Program-made: the position numbers and the translations under genes
From: Pseudomonadota bacterium
GTDB taxonomy: Bacteria; Pseudomonadota; Gammaproteobacteria; Acidiferrobacterales; Acidiferrobacteraceae
Assembly (NCBI GenBank): GCA_021784845.1
Contig: JAJYHH010000086.1
Span: 1-34,188, forward strand
Reading direction: 5' to 3'
DNA length: 34,188 bases
Notes under the pieces: model-generated
Database searches by the model: none
What the model was told of the DNA's origin: nothing
Seen by the model: only the letters and a program-made list of their open reading frames with translations
Shown: in pieces, positions 18,329 through 26,701 of the stretch
How positions within the stretch are numbered: position 1 is the stretch's first letter
Layout of the letters: each line of letters opens with the position of its first letter

Positions 18329-18811
18329 ATGAAAGAAAACGTCCTTGATGTATTGATGTACCTGTTTGAAAACTACATGGACGAAGGCCCGGAGTTCGAT
18401 CCGGACCAGGAGTCGCTGGTTGCGGAACTGTCGCAGGCCGGCTTCCCCAAAGGAGAAATCGCCAAGGCCTTTGCCTGGCTCGAGGGCCTGGCCGCGCTGC
18501 GCCGCGAGGATGCGCCGGTCACCGCGGCGGCCTCGCTGAAATCGCTGCGCATCTATTCGGAGCAGGAATGCGCGAAAATGGATGTGGAGTCCCGCGGTTT
18601 CCTGCTGTTTCTGGAACAGGGTGGCGTGATCGATTCGGCCGCCCGCGAGCTGGTTATCGACCGGGTGATGGCGCTTGAGACCGACGAAATCGATCTCGAA
18701 CAGCTCAAATGGGTGATTCTCATGGTGTTGTTCAATCAGCCCGGACAGGAACAGGCGTACGCCTGGATGGAAGATCTCGTTTTCAACGAGGCCCAGGGCG
18801 CATTGAACTAG
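18329..18811 (+). CDS. smg: Smg family protein (DUF494)
   Basis: MKENVLDVLMYLFENYMDEGPEFDPDQESLVAELSQAGFPKGEIAKAFAWLEGL...IDRVMALETDEIDLEQLKWVILMVLFNQPGQEQAYAWMEDLVF. Confidence 0.95.
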   Translation: MKENVLDVLMYLFENYMDEGPEFDPDQESLVAELSQAGFPKGEIAKAFAWLEGLAALRREDAPVTAAASLKSLRIYSEQECAKMDVESRGFLLFLEQGGVIDSAARELVIDRVMALETDEIDLEQLKWVILMVLFNQPGQEQAYAWMEDLVFNEAQGALN

Positions 18812-18841
18812 TCTCCCGCTTTTCCCTCCAATCCCGCGTCC

Positions 18842-18865
18842 GCACGGGGAAGAAATCCCTCGTGC
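18842..18865 (+). other. hairpin in the smg-topA intergenic region
   Basis: GCACGGGGA-AGAAA-TCCC(T)CGTGC: 9 bp stem with one bulge, about 30 nt before the topA ATG. Confidence 0.4.
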
Positions 18866-18894
18866 CAGCTTCCTAACGGTGTTTACGCGAATCC

Positions 18895-21201
18895 ATGGCT
18901 AAGAATCTGATCATCGTCGAGTCTCCGGCGAAGGCCAAGACAATGGCCAAATATCTGGGACGCGACTTCACGGCGGTGGCATCCTACGGGCACGTGCGCG
19001 ACCTCGTGCCGAAGAAGGGTGCGGTGGACACGAACCACGATTTCGCCATGAAGTACGAGATCATCGAGAAGAACAAAAAGCACGTCGAGACGATCGCCAA
19101 GGCCATGAAAAAGGCCGATACCCTCTATCTCGCAACCGATCCGGACCGCGAGGGGGAGGCAATCTCCTGGCACCTGTATGAGCTTTTGAAAGACCAGGGG
19201 CTGCTCGAGAACAAGGTCGTCCACCGCGTCGTGTTTCACGAGATCACCAAGCGCGCCATCCAGAAAGCCGTGCGTGAGCCGCGGGAACTGTCGGCCAATC
19301 TGGTCAATGCCCAGCAGGCGCGCCGGGCCCTCGATTATCTGGTCGGATTCAATCTCTCGCCCCTTTTGTGGAAGAAGGTGCGCCGGGGACTGTCGGCCGG
19401 GCGCGTGCAAAGCCCCGCGCTGCGCCTGATCGTCGAGCGCGAGGAAGAGATCGAGCGTTTCGTCAGCCAGGAGTACTGGACCATCGAATCGGCCCTTGAG
19501 GCGCGTAACCAGTCCTTTGTGGCCAAACTGACCCATCTGGGCGGGAAGAAGCTCGACCAGTTCGCCATTGCTGACGCCACGCAGGCGGCGGCGGTCCAGA
19601 AGCGTCTGGTTGGTGCGGCAGACGGACGCTACCGGGTACTGTCGGTCGATCGCAAGCAGCGGCGGCGCAACCCGGCGCCCCCCTTCACGACATCGACACT
19701 GCAGCAGGAGGCCGCGCGCAAGCTGTATTTTACCGCGCAGCGCACGATGCGCACGGCGCAGCAGCTCTACGAGGGCGTCGAGATCAACGGCGAGACCGTG
19801 GGTCTTATCAGCTACATGCGCACCGATTCGGTCAATCTGGCGCAGGAGGCGGTCGCGGAAATCCGCGCGCTGATCAGCGAGCGTTTTGGCGCCGCGAGCC
19901 TGCCGGACAGCCCGCATGTCTACAAGACCCGGTCGAAGAACGCGCAGGAGGCCCACGAGGCCATCCGCCCGACCTCGGTGCTGCGGCTGCCGGAGGACAT
20001 GAAGAAGATCCTGACCCACGATCAGGCGCGCCTGTACGAACTCATCTGGCAGCGCACCGTCGCCTCCCAGATGGTGGCGGCGTTGCTGGACACGGTGGCC
20101 GTCGATCTGGAGGCAGCGCCCGGGGACATCTCCCGCGCGACCGGCTCGGTGCTGCTCGCCCCGGGCTTCATGTCGGTCTACCAGGAGGGCGCCGACGACC
20201 AGCGGGGCGACGACGACACATCCGACCGTCTCCTGCCCGAAATGCGCGAAGGCGACCACGTCCGGTTGACTGAAGTGCGGCCCGAGCAGCACTTCACCGA
20301 GCCTCCGCCACGCTACTCGGAAGCGACGCTCGTCAAGACGCTCGAGGCGCATGGCATCGGCCGCCCGTCCACCTACGCCACCATCATCTCCACCTTGCAG
20401 CAGCGCGAGTACGTCCTTCTCGAGAAGCGCCGCTTCAAGCCGACCGACGTCGGGCGCGTGGTGAACAAGTTCCTGTCGACCCATTTCGAGCGCTATGTTG
20501 ACTACGACTTCACCGCGCGGCTCGAAGACGATCTCGATGCGGTGTCACGGGGCGAGAGGGAATGGATTCCCCTGCTGCGCGATTTCTGGGCGGAATTTCA
20601 GCAGCAGGTCACGGACAAAGAGGATGCCGAGCGCCCCGGCACGGAGATCCTGAGCGAGACCTGCCCAAAGTGCGGCAAGCCGCTGTCCAAGCGGCTTGGG
20701 CGCAACGGGTATTTCATCGGCTGTACCGGCTATCCCGAGTGCGACTACACGCGCAACCTGTCCGACGAGGGGACTGTGGAGCCGGAGACCGTGCCCGATC
20801 GCGTGTGCCCGGAATGCCAAAGCCCGCTCGTCATCAAGCGCGGACGCTACGGGCGCTTCATCGGCTGCAGCAACTATCCCGCCTGCCGTCACATGGAGCC
20901 GCTGGAAAAACCCGCCGAGACCGGCGTCGCCTGTCCCGAGTGCAAGGAGGGCACGCTTCTGAAGCGCCGCTCCCGTTACGGGAAGATTTTCTACTCGTGC
21001 TCACGCTATCCCGAATGCAAGTGCGCGGTCTGGAATCCGCCCCTTGCGGAAGCCTGTCCGCAGTGCGGTTATCCAGTGCTGACCGTGAAGACCACCAAGC
21101 GCCGGGGCACCGAAAAGGTCTGTCCGCGCAAGGAGTGCGGCTACGCCGTAGCGGCGCCGGAGCTGGCGCCACCGGCCGAATCCTCCGGCACCGCGGAATA
21201 A
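18895..21201 (+). CDS. topA: DNA topoisomerase I
   Basis: MAKNLIIVESPAKAKTMAKYLGRDFTAVASYGHVRDL; TOPRIM DPDREGEAISWHL; ISYMRTDSVNL; four C-terminal Cys-rich zinc-ribbon-like segments. Confidence 0.97.
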   Translation: MAKNLIIVESPAKAKTMAKYLGRDFTAVASYGHVRDLVPKKGAVDTNHDFAMKYEIIEKNKKHVETIAKAMKKADTLYLATDPDREGEAISWHLYELLKDQGLLENKVVHRVVFHEITKRAIQKAVREPRELSANLVNAQQARRALDYLVGFNLSPLLWKKVRRGLSAGRVQSPALRLIVEREEEIERFVSQEYWTIESALEARNQSFVAKLTHLGGKKLDQFAIADATQAAAVQKRLVGAADGRYRVLSVDRKQRRRNPAPPFTTSTLQQEAARKLYFTAQRTMRTAQQLYEGVEINGETVGLISYMRTDSVNLAQEAVAEIRALISERFGAASLPDSPHVYKTRSKNAQEAHEAIRPTSVLRLPEDMKKILTHDQARLYELIWQRTVASQMVAALLDTVAVDLEAAPGDISRATGSVLLAPGFMSVYQEGADDQRGDDDTSDRLLPEMREGDHVRLTEVRPEQHFTEPPPRYSEATLVKTLEAHGIGRPSTYATIISTLQQREYVLLEKRRFKPTDVGRVVNKFLSTHFERYVDYDFTARLEDDLDAVSRGEREWIPLLRDFWAEFQQQVTDKEDAERPGTEILSETCPKCGKPLSKRLGRNGYFIGCTGYPECDYTRNLSDEGTVEPETVPDRVCPECQSPLVIKRGRYGRFIGCSNYPACRHMEPLEKPAETGVACPECKEGTLLKRRSRYGKIFYSCSRYPECKCAVWNPPLAEACPQCGYPVLTVKTTKRRGTEKVCPRKECGYAVAAPELAPPAESSGTAE

Positions 21202-21300
21202 ACGGTCGCGACGCCAGGTTCGCCCCGGTTTTGCCAGATCTTCGCGCCCGTCCCGGGGCGGGCCCGCCGCCGGTGCCGCCACAAGTGCAGGGTGTTTTTT

Positions 21301-22350
21301 TCAGTCCATCCCGTCGGCCAGCGGGCCTTCCGGCCCCGGCTGGCGGCCAAGCAGCGCGTCGACGGCCTTGAGCGGCGGCTGGCCTTCAAACAGCACCGCG
21401 TGTACCTGTTCGACAATCGGCATATCCACGCCCTGCTCGCGCGCCCGCAGGCACACTTCGCGGGCACTGGCCACGCCTTCGACCGCCTGCCCGAGCTCGC
21501 CTGTGATGTCGCCCAGGCGGCGGCCCTGCCCGAGCGCCAGACCCACGCGCCGGTTGCGCGACAGATTGTCGGTGCAGGTCAGCACGAGATCGCCCACGCC
21601 GGCAAGCCCCATGACCGTCTCGGTGTGTCCGCCAAGCGCCCGGGTCAGGCGCATCAGTTCGGCCAGTCCGCGGGTGATGAGGGCGGCGCGGGCGTTGGCG
21701 CCCAATCCGAGCCCGTCACTGATGCCAACGGCGATCGCCAGCACATTCTTGATGGCGCCGCACAATTCGGCGCCGACCATGTCGCTGCCCGTGTAGACGC
21801 GCAGGCGCGCGTGCCGCAGCCACTGCGCGACCTCCTCCGCCACGGCCGCCTGCGCCGACACCACCGTGAGTGCCGTCGGCAGGCCGGCTGCCACTTCGCG
21901 CGCGAAACTCGGTCCGGTGATGAGTGCCCCCGGGCGATCGGGCAGCAGTTCGGCGGCGATTTCGCTCATCCGCCGGCCGCTGCCCGCCTCAAGACCCTTG
22001 GTGGCCCAGGCGAAAGTCGCGTCCCTGCGCAAAGTCGGTGCGATGGCCTGGACCACCGCCCGGAAGCCGCCGCTTGGCACGGCCACGAGGACGCGCGGGC
22101 AGCCGCCGAGGGCCGCCAGATCCGGCTCCATGGCAAGCCCGTCGGGGAACGTCACGCCGGGCAGATAGGTGGCATTGCAGCGCTCATGGGCAAGCCGCGC
22201 CAGACGCGCCTCATCGGCGCCCCACAGCCGCACCTGGTGGCCCTGCCGGGCGAGCACGATCGCAAGGGTCGTGCCCCACGCGCCGGCGCCCAGGACGGCG
22301 ACGTCGCACCGCCCGTCAGTGGGCCTGCTGCCCATTGGGCTGTTCGCCAC
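21301..22350 (-). CDS. gpsA: glycerol-3-phosphate dehydrogenase [NAD(P)+]
   Basis: CDVAVLGAGAWGTTLAIVLARQGHQVRLWG; WATKGLEAGSGRRMSEI; GPSFAREVAAGLPTALTV; AGVGDLVLTCTDNLSRNRRVG. True start may be inside the ORF (e.g. 22335). Confidence 0.96.
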   Translation of the reverse strand: MANSPMGSRPTDGRCDVAVLGAGAWGTTLAIVLARQGHQVRLWGADEARLARLAHERCNATYLPGVTFPDGLAMEPDLAALGGCPRVLVAVPSGGFRAVVQAIAPTLRRDATFAWATKGLEAGSGRRMSEIAAELLPDRPGALITGPSFAREVAAGLPTALTVVSAQAAVAEEVAQWLRHARLRVYTGSDMVGAELCGAIKNVLAIAVGISDGLGLGANARAALITRGLAELMRLTRALGGHTETVMGLAGVGDLVLTCTDNLSRNRRVGLALGQGRRLGDITGELGQAVEGVASAREVCLRAREQGVDMPIVEQVHAVLFEGQPPLKAVDALLGRQPGPEGPLADGMD

Positions 22351-22783
22351 TCATTTTCTGCTGATAGAGCGCCTCGAAATTCACGGGATTGATGAGCAGC
22401 TGCGGGAAACCGCCCTTGGAGACGAGGTCGTTTATGACTTCGCGCGCAAACGGCAGGAGGATGTTGGGACAGGCGATTTCGAGCACCTTGTCCATCTCCT
22501 CTTCCGGCACGCCCACGACGCGGAAAATGCCGGCCTGTTTGGTTTCGGTGAGAAAGGCAGTGCGCTTGTCGACACGGGCGGTGACAGTGACCGCAAGAAC
22601 CACCTCATGCAGGCCTTCCGCCGCTTCGATGGGCTTGTGTTCGATGCCGAGCTGGAGATCGACTTCCATGGCGGCCTTTTCCAGAAACACCTGGGGCACG
22701 TGCGGCGCTTCGTAGGAAATATCCTTCACGTAGATTTTTTCGAGACTGAAAACGACTTCCTGTTCCGTACTGGATTCGGTCAC
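22316..22783 (-). CDS. secB: protein-export chaperone SecB
   Basis: VVFSLEKIYVKDISYEAPHVPQVFLEKAAMEVDLQLGIEHKPIE...CPNILLPFAREVINDLVSKGGFPQLLINPVNFEALYQQK. GTG start with GAGGAG SD. Confidence 0.97.
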   Translation of the reverse strand: MTESSTEQEVVFSLEKIYVKDISYEAPHVPQVFLEKAAMEVDLQLGIEHKPIEAAEGLHEVVLAVTVTARVDKRTAFLTETKQAGIFRVVGVPEEEMDKVLEIACPNILLPFAREVINDLVSKGGFPQLLINPVNFEALYQQKMSGEQPNGQQAH

Positions 22784-22819
22784 GCCTTTGCTCCTCGGAG
22801 ATCTGAATGTGTGTACTCT

Positions 22820-23077
22820 TTATTGTGCCAGCAGAGCGTCGAGTTCGCCCCGGGTCTCGAGTTGCGCCAACTCCCGATAGCCGCCGACGTGGTGTTCGCC
22901 GATGAAGATCTGCGGGACGGTGGTCGCGCCGCCGGCGCGCTGTGTCATTTCCTGACGCCGCTCGGGCATATCGTCGACGGCGATCTTGTCGATGGTCACG
23001 CCTTTCTTTTCAAGGAGCTTTTGGGCCATCTGGCAATAGGGGCAAACGCGCGTAGTGTACATGAGGACTCGTGCCAT
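22820..23077 (-). CDS. grxC: glutaredoxin 3
   Basis: VLMYTTRVCPYCQMAQKLLEKKGVTIDKIAVDD...RAGGATTVPQIFIGEHHVGGYREL. Confidence 0.95.
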   Translation of the reverse strand: MARVLMYTTRVCPYCQMAQKLLEKKGVTIDKIAVDDMPERRQEMTQRAGGATTVPQIFIGEHHVGGYRELAQLETRGELDALLAQ

Positions 23078-23083
23078 GGTGCA

Positions 23084-23497
23084 TCAGGACTCCAGAGGTA
23101 GGTTTTGGGACCGCCAGGCGTTCAGCCCCCCCGCCAGATTGCGGGGGTTGGTGAATCCTTGCCGGCGTAGAATGCTGGCCGCGCGCGCCGAGCGCGCCCC
23201 GCTGACGCAGCAGAGGATCACCGGCCGATCCCTGTATTTCTTCAGTTCAGGGCTGCGTGTGTCGACCTGGCTTAGCGGGATGTTTATGGCGCGCGCAATG
23301 TGGCCGCTCTTGAACTCGGTTGGTTCGCGCACATCGATGATGATGCCGGCCTGGTGATTGAGGATCTGGACGGCTTCGTTCGGCGAAATCGCCGTCAGGC
23401 CGGACGCTGCGTTCAGGAGAGGTTGCGCGATCAGCGCCGCGACAACGACCACGAGGGCCAGGAAGAGGTACCAGTGTGCAATGACAAAGCTTTCCAC
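23084..23497 (-). CDS. membrane-anchored rhodanese-like domain protein (YibN-like)
   Basis: N-terminal TM (LFLALVVVVAALIAQPLL); IIDVREPTEFKSGHIARAINIPLSQ; active-site-like CCVSGARSARAASILRRQGF. Confidence 0.9.
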   Translation of the reverse strand: MESFVIAHWYLFLALVVVVAALIAQPLLNAASGLTAISPNEAVQILNHQAGIIIDVREPTEFKSGHIARAINIPLSQVDTRSPELKKYRDRPVILCCVSGARSARAASILRRQGFTNPRNLAGGLNAWRSQNLPLES

Positions 23498-23506
23498 AGG
23501 ATGGTC

Positions 23507-23848
23507 TCACTTTTCAGGAAGGGTGCAAAAGGCCATGCGCATGGCCCCGATCAGCTGCAGAATCCGCGGATCGGCTATGCGGTAGAAGACCTTGTTTGCG
23601 TGTTTGCGCGACGCAAGGATACCCTTGTCACGCAGGATGGACAGATGCTGGGATATGTTGCTCTGCGAAGTCCCCACTTGCGCGACGATATCCTGTACAC
23701 TCACCTCGGTCGCCGCCCCGAGAATGCAGAGGATCTTCAGTCTCAGCGGATGCGCGATGGCCTTGAGCGAGCGTGATGCCAGATCGATGTCGTTTTCGTT
23801 TGTTATGAGAATCTCGTCAAGCGGACGGATCGTCTCGTTGGGCACCAT
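23507..23848 (-). CDS. ArsR/SmtB-family transcriptional regulator
   Basis: KAIAHPLRLKILCILGAATEVSVQDIVAQVGTSQSNISQHLSILRDKGILASRKHANKVFYRIADPRILQLI: wHTH. Two cysteines: ILC in the N-terminal half and MAFC near the C-terminus. Confidence 0.92.
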   Translation of the reverse strand: MVPNETIRPLDEILITNENDIDLASRSLKAIAHPLRLKILCILGAATEVSVQDIVAQVGTSQSNISQHLSILRDKGILASRKHANKVFYRIADPRILQLIGAMRMAFCTLPEK

Positions 23849-23918
23849 GGTGACTCCTGTCAGGGTGGCGGCAGACGGTGGCCTGCGCCGATGCGCCGGC
23901 TGCCCGGCCATGGAAAAC

Positions 23919-23930
23919 ATTATACAATAA
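23919..23930. promoter_or_regulatory. TATAAT-like -10 (minus strand) for arsR overlapping a TTAT-ACA-ATAA inverted repeat
   Basis: ATTATACAATAA; minus-strand TATAAT at 23924-23919, inside an AT-rich island (23914-23950) in the divergent arsR/gpmI spacer. Confidence 0.45.
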
Positions 23931-23976
23931 GTCAATTTTAAAAAACTAAAGAACTGGACGGACACAGAGTCACGCG

Positions 23977-25527
23977 ATGTCTTTGACCCCAAAACCCTTG
24001 GTACTCGTCATTCTGGATGGCTGGGGATATCGAGAACAGCCCGAGCACAATGCCATTGCGGCCGCCCGCACCCCGTGGTGGGATCACACCTGGCAGGGGT
24101 CGCCGCACGGCCTCATCCAGGCCTCCGAGGCGGCGGTCGGCCTGCCCTCGCGGCAGATGGGCAATTCGGAGGTCGGCCACCTGAACCTGGGGGCCGGGCG
24201 GGTCGTCTATCAGGAGTACACCCGCATCAACCGCGCCATCGCTTCCGGTGCCTTTTTCACCAACAAGACCCTGACCGACGCGGTCGATCTGGCCCGCGAA
24301 AGCCATAAGACGCTTCATATCATGGGGTTGCTGTCCCAGGGCGGCGTGCACAGCCACGAAGATCATATCCACGCCCTGGTTGAGCTGGCCGTCAGTCGCG
24401 GGCTGACCGACGTCTGTCTGCATGCCTTCCTGGATGGACGCGACACCCTCCCGCAGAGTGCCGGTTCGTCGATTGCGTCGATGGAGGCGAAGTTCGAGGC
24501 CCTGGGACATGGCCGTTTCGCATCCGTCGTCGGGCGCTACTATGCCATGGACCGCGACCATCGCTGGCCGCGGGTCCAGGCCGCCTATGATCTGATGACG
24601 ACGGCCAGGGCGGACTTCGAGGCGCCGACGGCGGCCGCGGCCCTCGAGGCCGCCTATGCGCGGGGCGAAACCGATGAGTTCGTGCGTCCCACCGTGATTC
24701 TCCCGCCCGGCCAGGCCAGGCGGCCGGTCGGCGACGGCGATGTGGTCGTCTTCATGAATTTCCGTTCGGACCGCGCGCGGCAGATCACGCGTCCGTTCAT
24801 CGAGGCGGATTTCGACGGGTTTGCGCGCGCAGCCCATCCGCATCTGGCCCGTTTCGTCAGCCTGACCGAATACCAGGCCGACTTCAACGTGCCGGTCGCC
24901 TTCCCGTCGGCACGCCTGCGCAATGTCCTGGGTGCGCATCTGGCGAGCCTCGGGCAGCGGCAGCTGCGGGTTGCCGAGACGGAAAAGTATGCGCATGTCA
25001 CGTTCTTTTTCAACGGCGGTGAAGAAACCCCGTTCGAAGGCGAGGACCGCATTCTGATCCCCTCCCCGACCGATGTCGCGACCTACAACCACAAGCCGGA
25101 GATGAGCGCGCTGCGGGTGACCGAGGCGGTGATGGAGGCCGTTCGCGCGGGTCGCCACGACGTGATCATCTGCAATTTCGCCAACCCCGACATGGTCGGC
25201 CACACCGGCGACTTCGCGGCCACCGTGAAGGCCATCGAGGTTCTCGACCGCTGTCTGGCGATACTGACGGATACGGTGCGCGCACACGGCGGTGAGCTCT
25301 TGATCACGGCCGACCACGGCAACGCCGAACAGATGCAGGATGAGGAAAGCGGTCAGTCCCACACGGCGCATACGACCAATCCGGTGCCGCTTGTGTACAT
25401 CGGCCGCCGGGCCCTGATGGCGCCCACGGGCTCGCTTGAGGACGTCGCTCCGACGCTTTTGCGCGTGGCCGGACTGCCCATCCCCCCCGAAATGACGGGC
25501 CGGCCGCTCATCGAGCTGAAGGAGTAA
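23977..25527 (+). CDS. gpmI: 2,3-bisphosphoglycerate-independent phosphoglycerate mutase
   Basis: LVLVILDGWGYREQPEHNAIAAARTPWWD; MGNSEVGHLNLGAGRVVYQ; HAFLDGRDTLPQSAGSS; ITADHGNAEQMQDEESGQSHTAHTTNPVPLVYIG. Confidence 0.97.
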   Translation: MSLTPKPLVLVILDGWGYREQPEHNAIAAARTPWWDHTWQGSPHGLIQASEAAVGLPSRQMGNSEVGHLNLGAGRVVYQEYTRINRAIASGAFFTNKTLTDAVDLARESHKTLHIMGLLSQGGVHSHEDHIHALVELAVSRGLTDVCLHAFLDGRDTLPQSAGSSIASMEAKFEALGHGRFASVVGRYYAMDRDHRWPRVQAAYDLMTTARADFEAPTAAAALEAAYARGETDEFVRPTVILPPGQARRPVGDGDVVVFMNFRSDRARQITRPFIEADFDGFARAAHPHLARFVSLTEYQADFNVPVAFPSARLRNVLGAHLASLGQRQLRVAETEKYAHVTFFFNGGEETPFEGEDRILIPSPTDVATYNHKPEMSALRVTEAVMEAVRAGRHDVIICNFANPDMVGHTGDFAATVKAIEVLDRCLAILTDTVRAHGGELLITADHGNAEQMQDEESGQSHTAHTTNPVPLVYIGRRALMAPTGSLEDVAPTLLRVAGLPIPPEMTGRPLIELKE

Positions 25528-25531
25528 ACCG

Positions 25532-26683
25532 GTGCGCGGTGCCGCCAGGACGGGGCTGTACGCGTTTCTTGGCGGCGCTTTGCTGGCCGCGCTCCACATG
25601 CCGGTTGCCCATGCCTCGATGCGGGCTCAACTTGCGCTTTTGCGGCATGAGGAGGCGGCCTTGCAGGGGCGCCTCGACCAGACACTGCGTCATCGGGATC
25701 GCACTCTGAACGCGCTGCGTCTGGCCGAAGATCAGGTGGCGCGCGCGGGTGCCCGGCTTGTCAGTCTTGAGGCGCGCCAACAGCGTGACCGGGCGCGGCT
25801 TGCGCGCCTGCGGGCCCGGCAGGCGCGGCTGCAGACCAGACTGCGGCATCAGCGCGTCGCCTTGCGCCGGCAGATCGTGGCGGCCTACATGACCGGCCGC
25901 GCCGGCGGCCTGCAGATCTTTCTCAGTCAGGAACGACCGGCCACGATCGACCGCATGCTCGTCTATTACCGTTATCTGGTGCAGGCGCGCATGGGCGTCG
26001 TGCGGGCGGTGGAGGCGCTGCTTGCCAAGGTGCAGCAGACGGCCCGGGCCACCGCCGCCGCGCGGCAGCAGCTTGCGCAGTCGGCGGCCCACCTGCTGCG
26101 GCAAAAGGCGCGTCTTTTGCAGGCGCTCGGCCGCCGCCGCGCCGTGCTCGCGCGCTTGAACAGCCGGGTGCGCAGCGGACATGCGCGGCTTGTCGCCATG
26201 CAGGCGCGCTCGCGTCGCCTGGAGCGGCTGCTCGCCGGGCTGCGGCGCCTGCCTCATGTCGGGCCGCCGGTCCCGAGCCTCCATGGATCCTTCGTCGCGT
26301 ACCGGGGCCGTCTGCCGCTGCCTCTGGAAACCACTTATGGGGCGATCCGCCTGGAGCAGGGGCCGCAGGGGCTGCAGCGCTGGGCGGGCGTGTTCATGCC
26401 CGGCCGTCCCGGACAAACGGTGTATGCCGTATTCCCGGGGCGGGTTGTGTATGCGAACTGGTTGCGCGGTTACGGTTTGTTGTTGATACTGCAAAACGGC
26501 GATGGCTACATGACCTTGTATGGCCATTGCCAGACGCTGCTCGAACGCGTGGGCAGCTATGTGCAAGGGGGTCAGCCGATCGGGACGGTCGGCAGCAGCG
26601 GCGGCTTCGGTCGTGCCGGCCTCTATTTCGATATCAGCCATGACGGCCGGCCGGTCAATCCGCTGGCATGGCTTGCCCGCTAA
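25532..26683 (+). CDS. envC: EnvC-like murein hydrolase activator (degenerate LytM/M23)
   Basis: Signal peptide, long Arg/Leu coiled coil, C-terminal LytM YGHCQTLLERVGSYVQGGQPIGTVGSSGGFGRAGLYFDIS. The usual LHFE zinc-ligand His is Tyr (LYFD), as expected for EnvC. Located directly after gpmI. Confidence 0.88.
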   Translation: MRGAARTGLYAFLGGALLAALHMPVAHASMRAQLALLRHEEAALQGRLDQTLRHRDRTLNALRLAEDQVARAGARLVSLEARQQRDRARLARLRARQARLQTRLRHQRVALRRQIVAAYMTGRAGGLQIFLSQERPATIDRMLVYYRYLVQARMGVVRAVEALLAKVQQTARATAAARQQLAQSAAHLLRQKARLLQALGRRRAVLARLNSRVRSGHARLVAMQARSRRLERLLAGLRRLPHVGPPVPSLHGSFVAYRGRLPLPLETTYGAIRLEQGPQGLQRWAGVFMPGRPGQTVYAVFPGRVVYANWLRGYGLLLILQNGDGYMTLYGHCQTLLERVGSYVQGGQPIGTVGSSGGFGRAGLYFDISHDGRPVNPLAWLAR

Positions 26684-26701
26684 CGGGCGATGTGAGGACA
26701 G

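Noticed and set aside
18883-20484. 533-aa minus-strand ORF opposite topA
   Set aside because: Antisense shadow of topA, no recognisable domain.
21246-21301. Intrinsic terminator between topA and gpsA (GCCCG...CGGGC stem plus T7 run)
   Set aside because: The T-run (21295-21301) is about 30 nt from the stem and no hairpin directly precedes it, so I do not call it a confident terminator.
23938-25599. 553-aa minus-strand ORF opposite gpmI
   Set aside because: Antisense shadow of the gpmI reading frame, no recognisable domain.
25532-26683. Active M23 metallopeptidase
   Set aside because: The LHFE-type zinc ligand is LYFD and the N-terminal H/D ligands are not recognisable, so it fits a degenerate EnvC-type activator rather than an enzyme.
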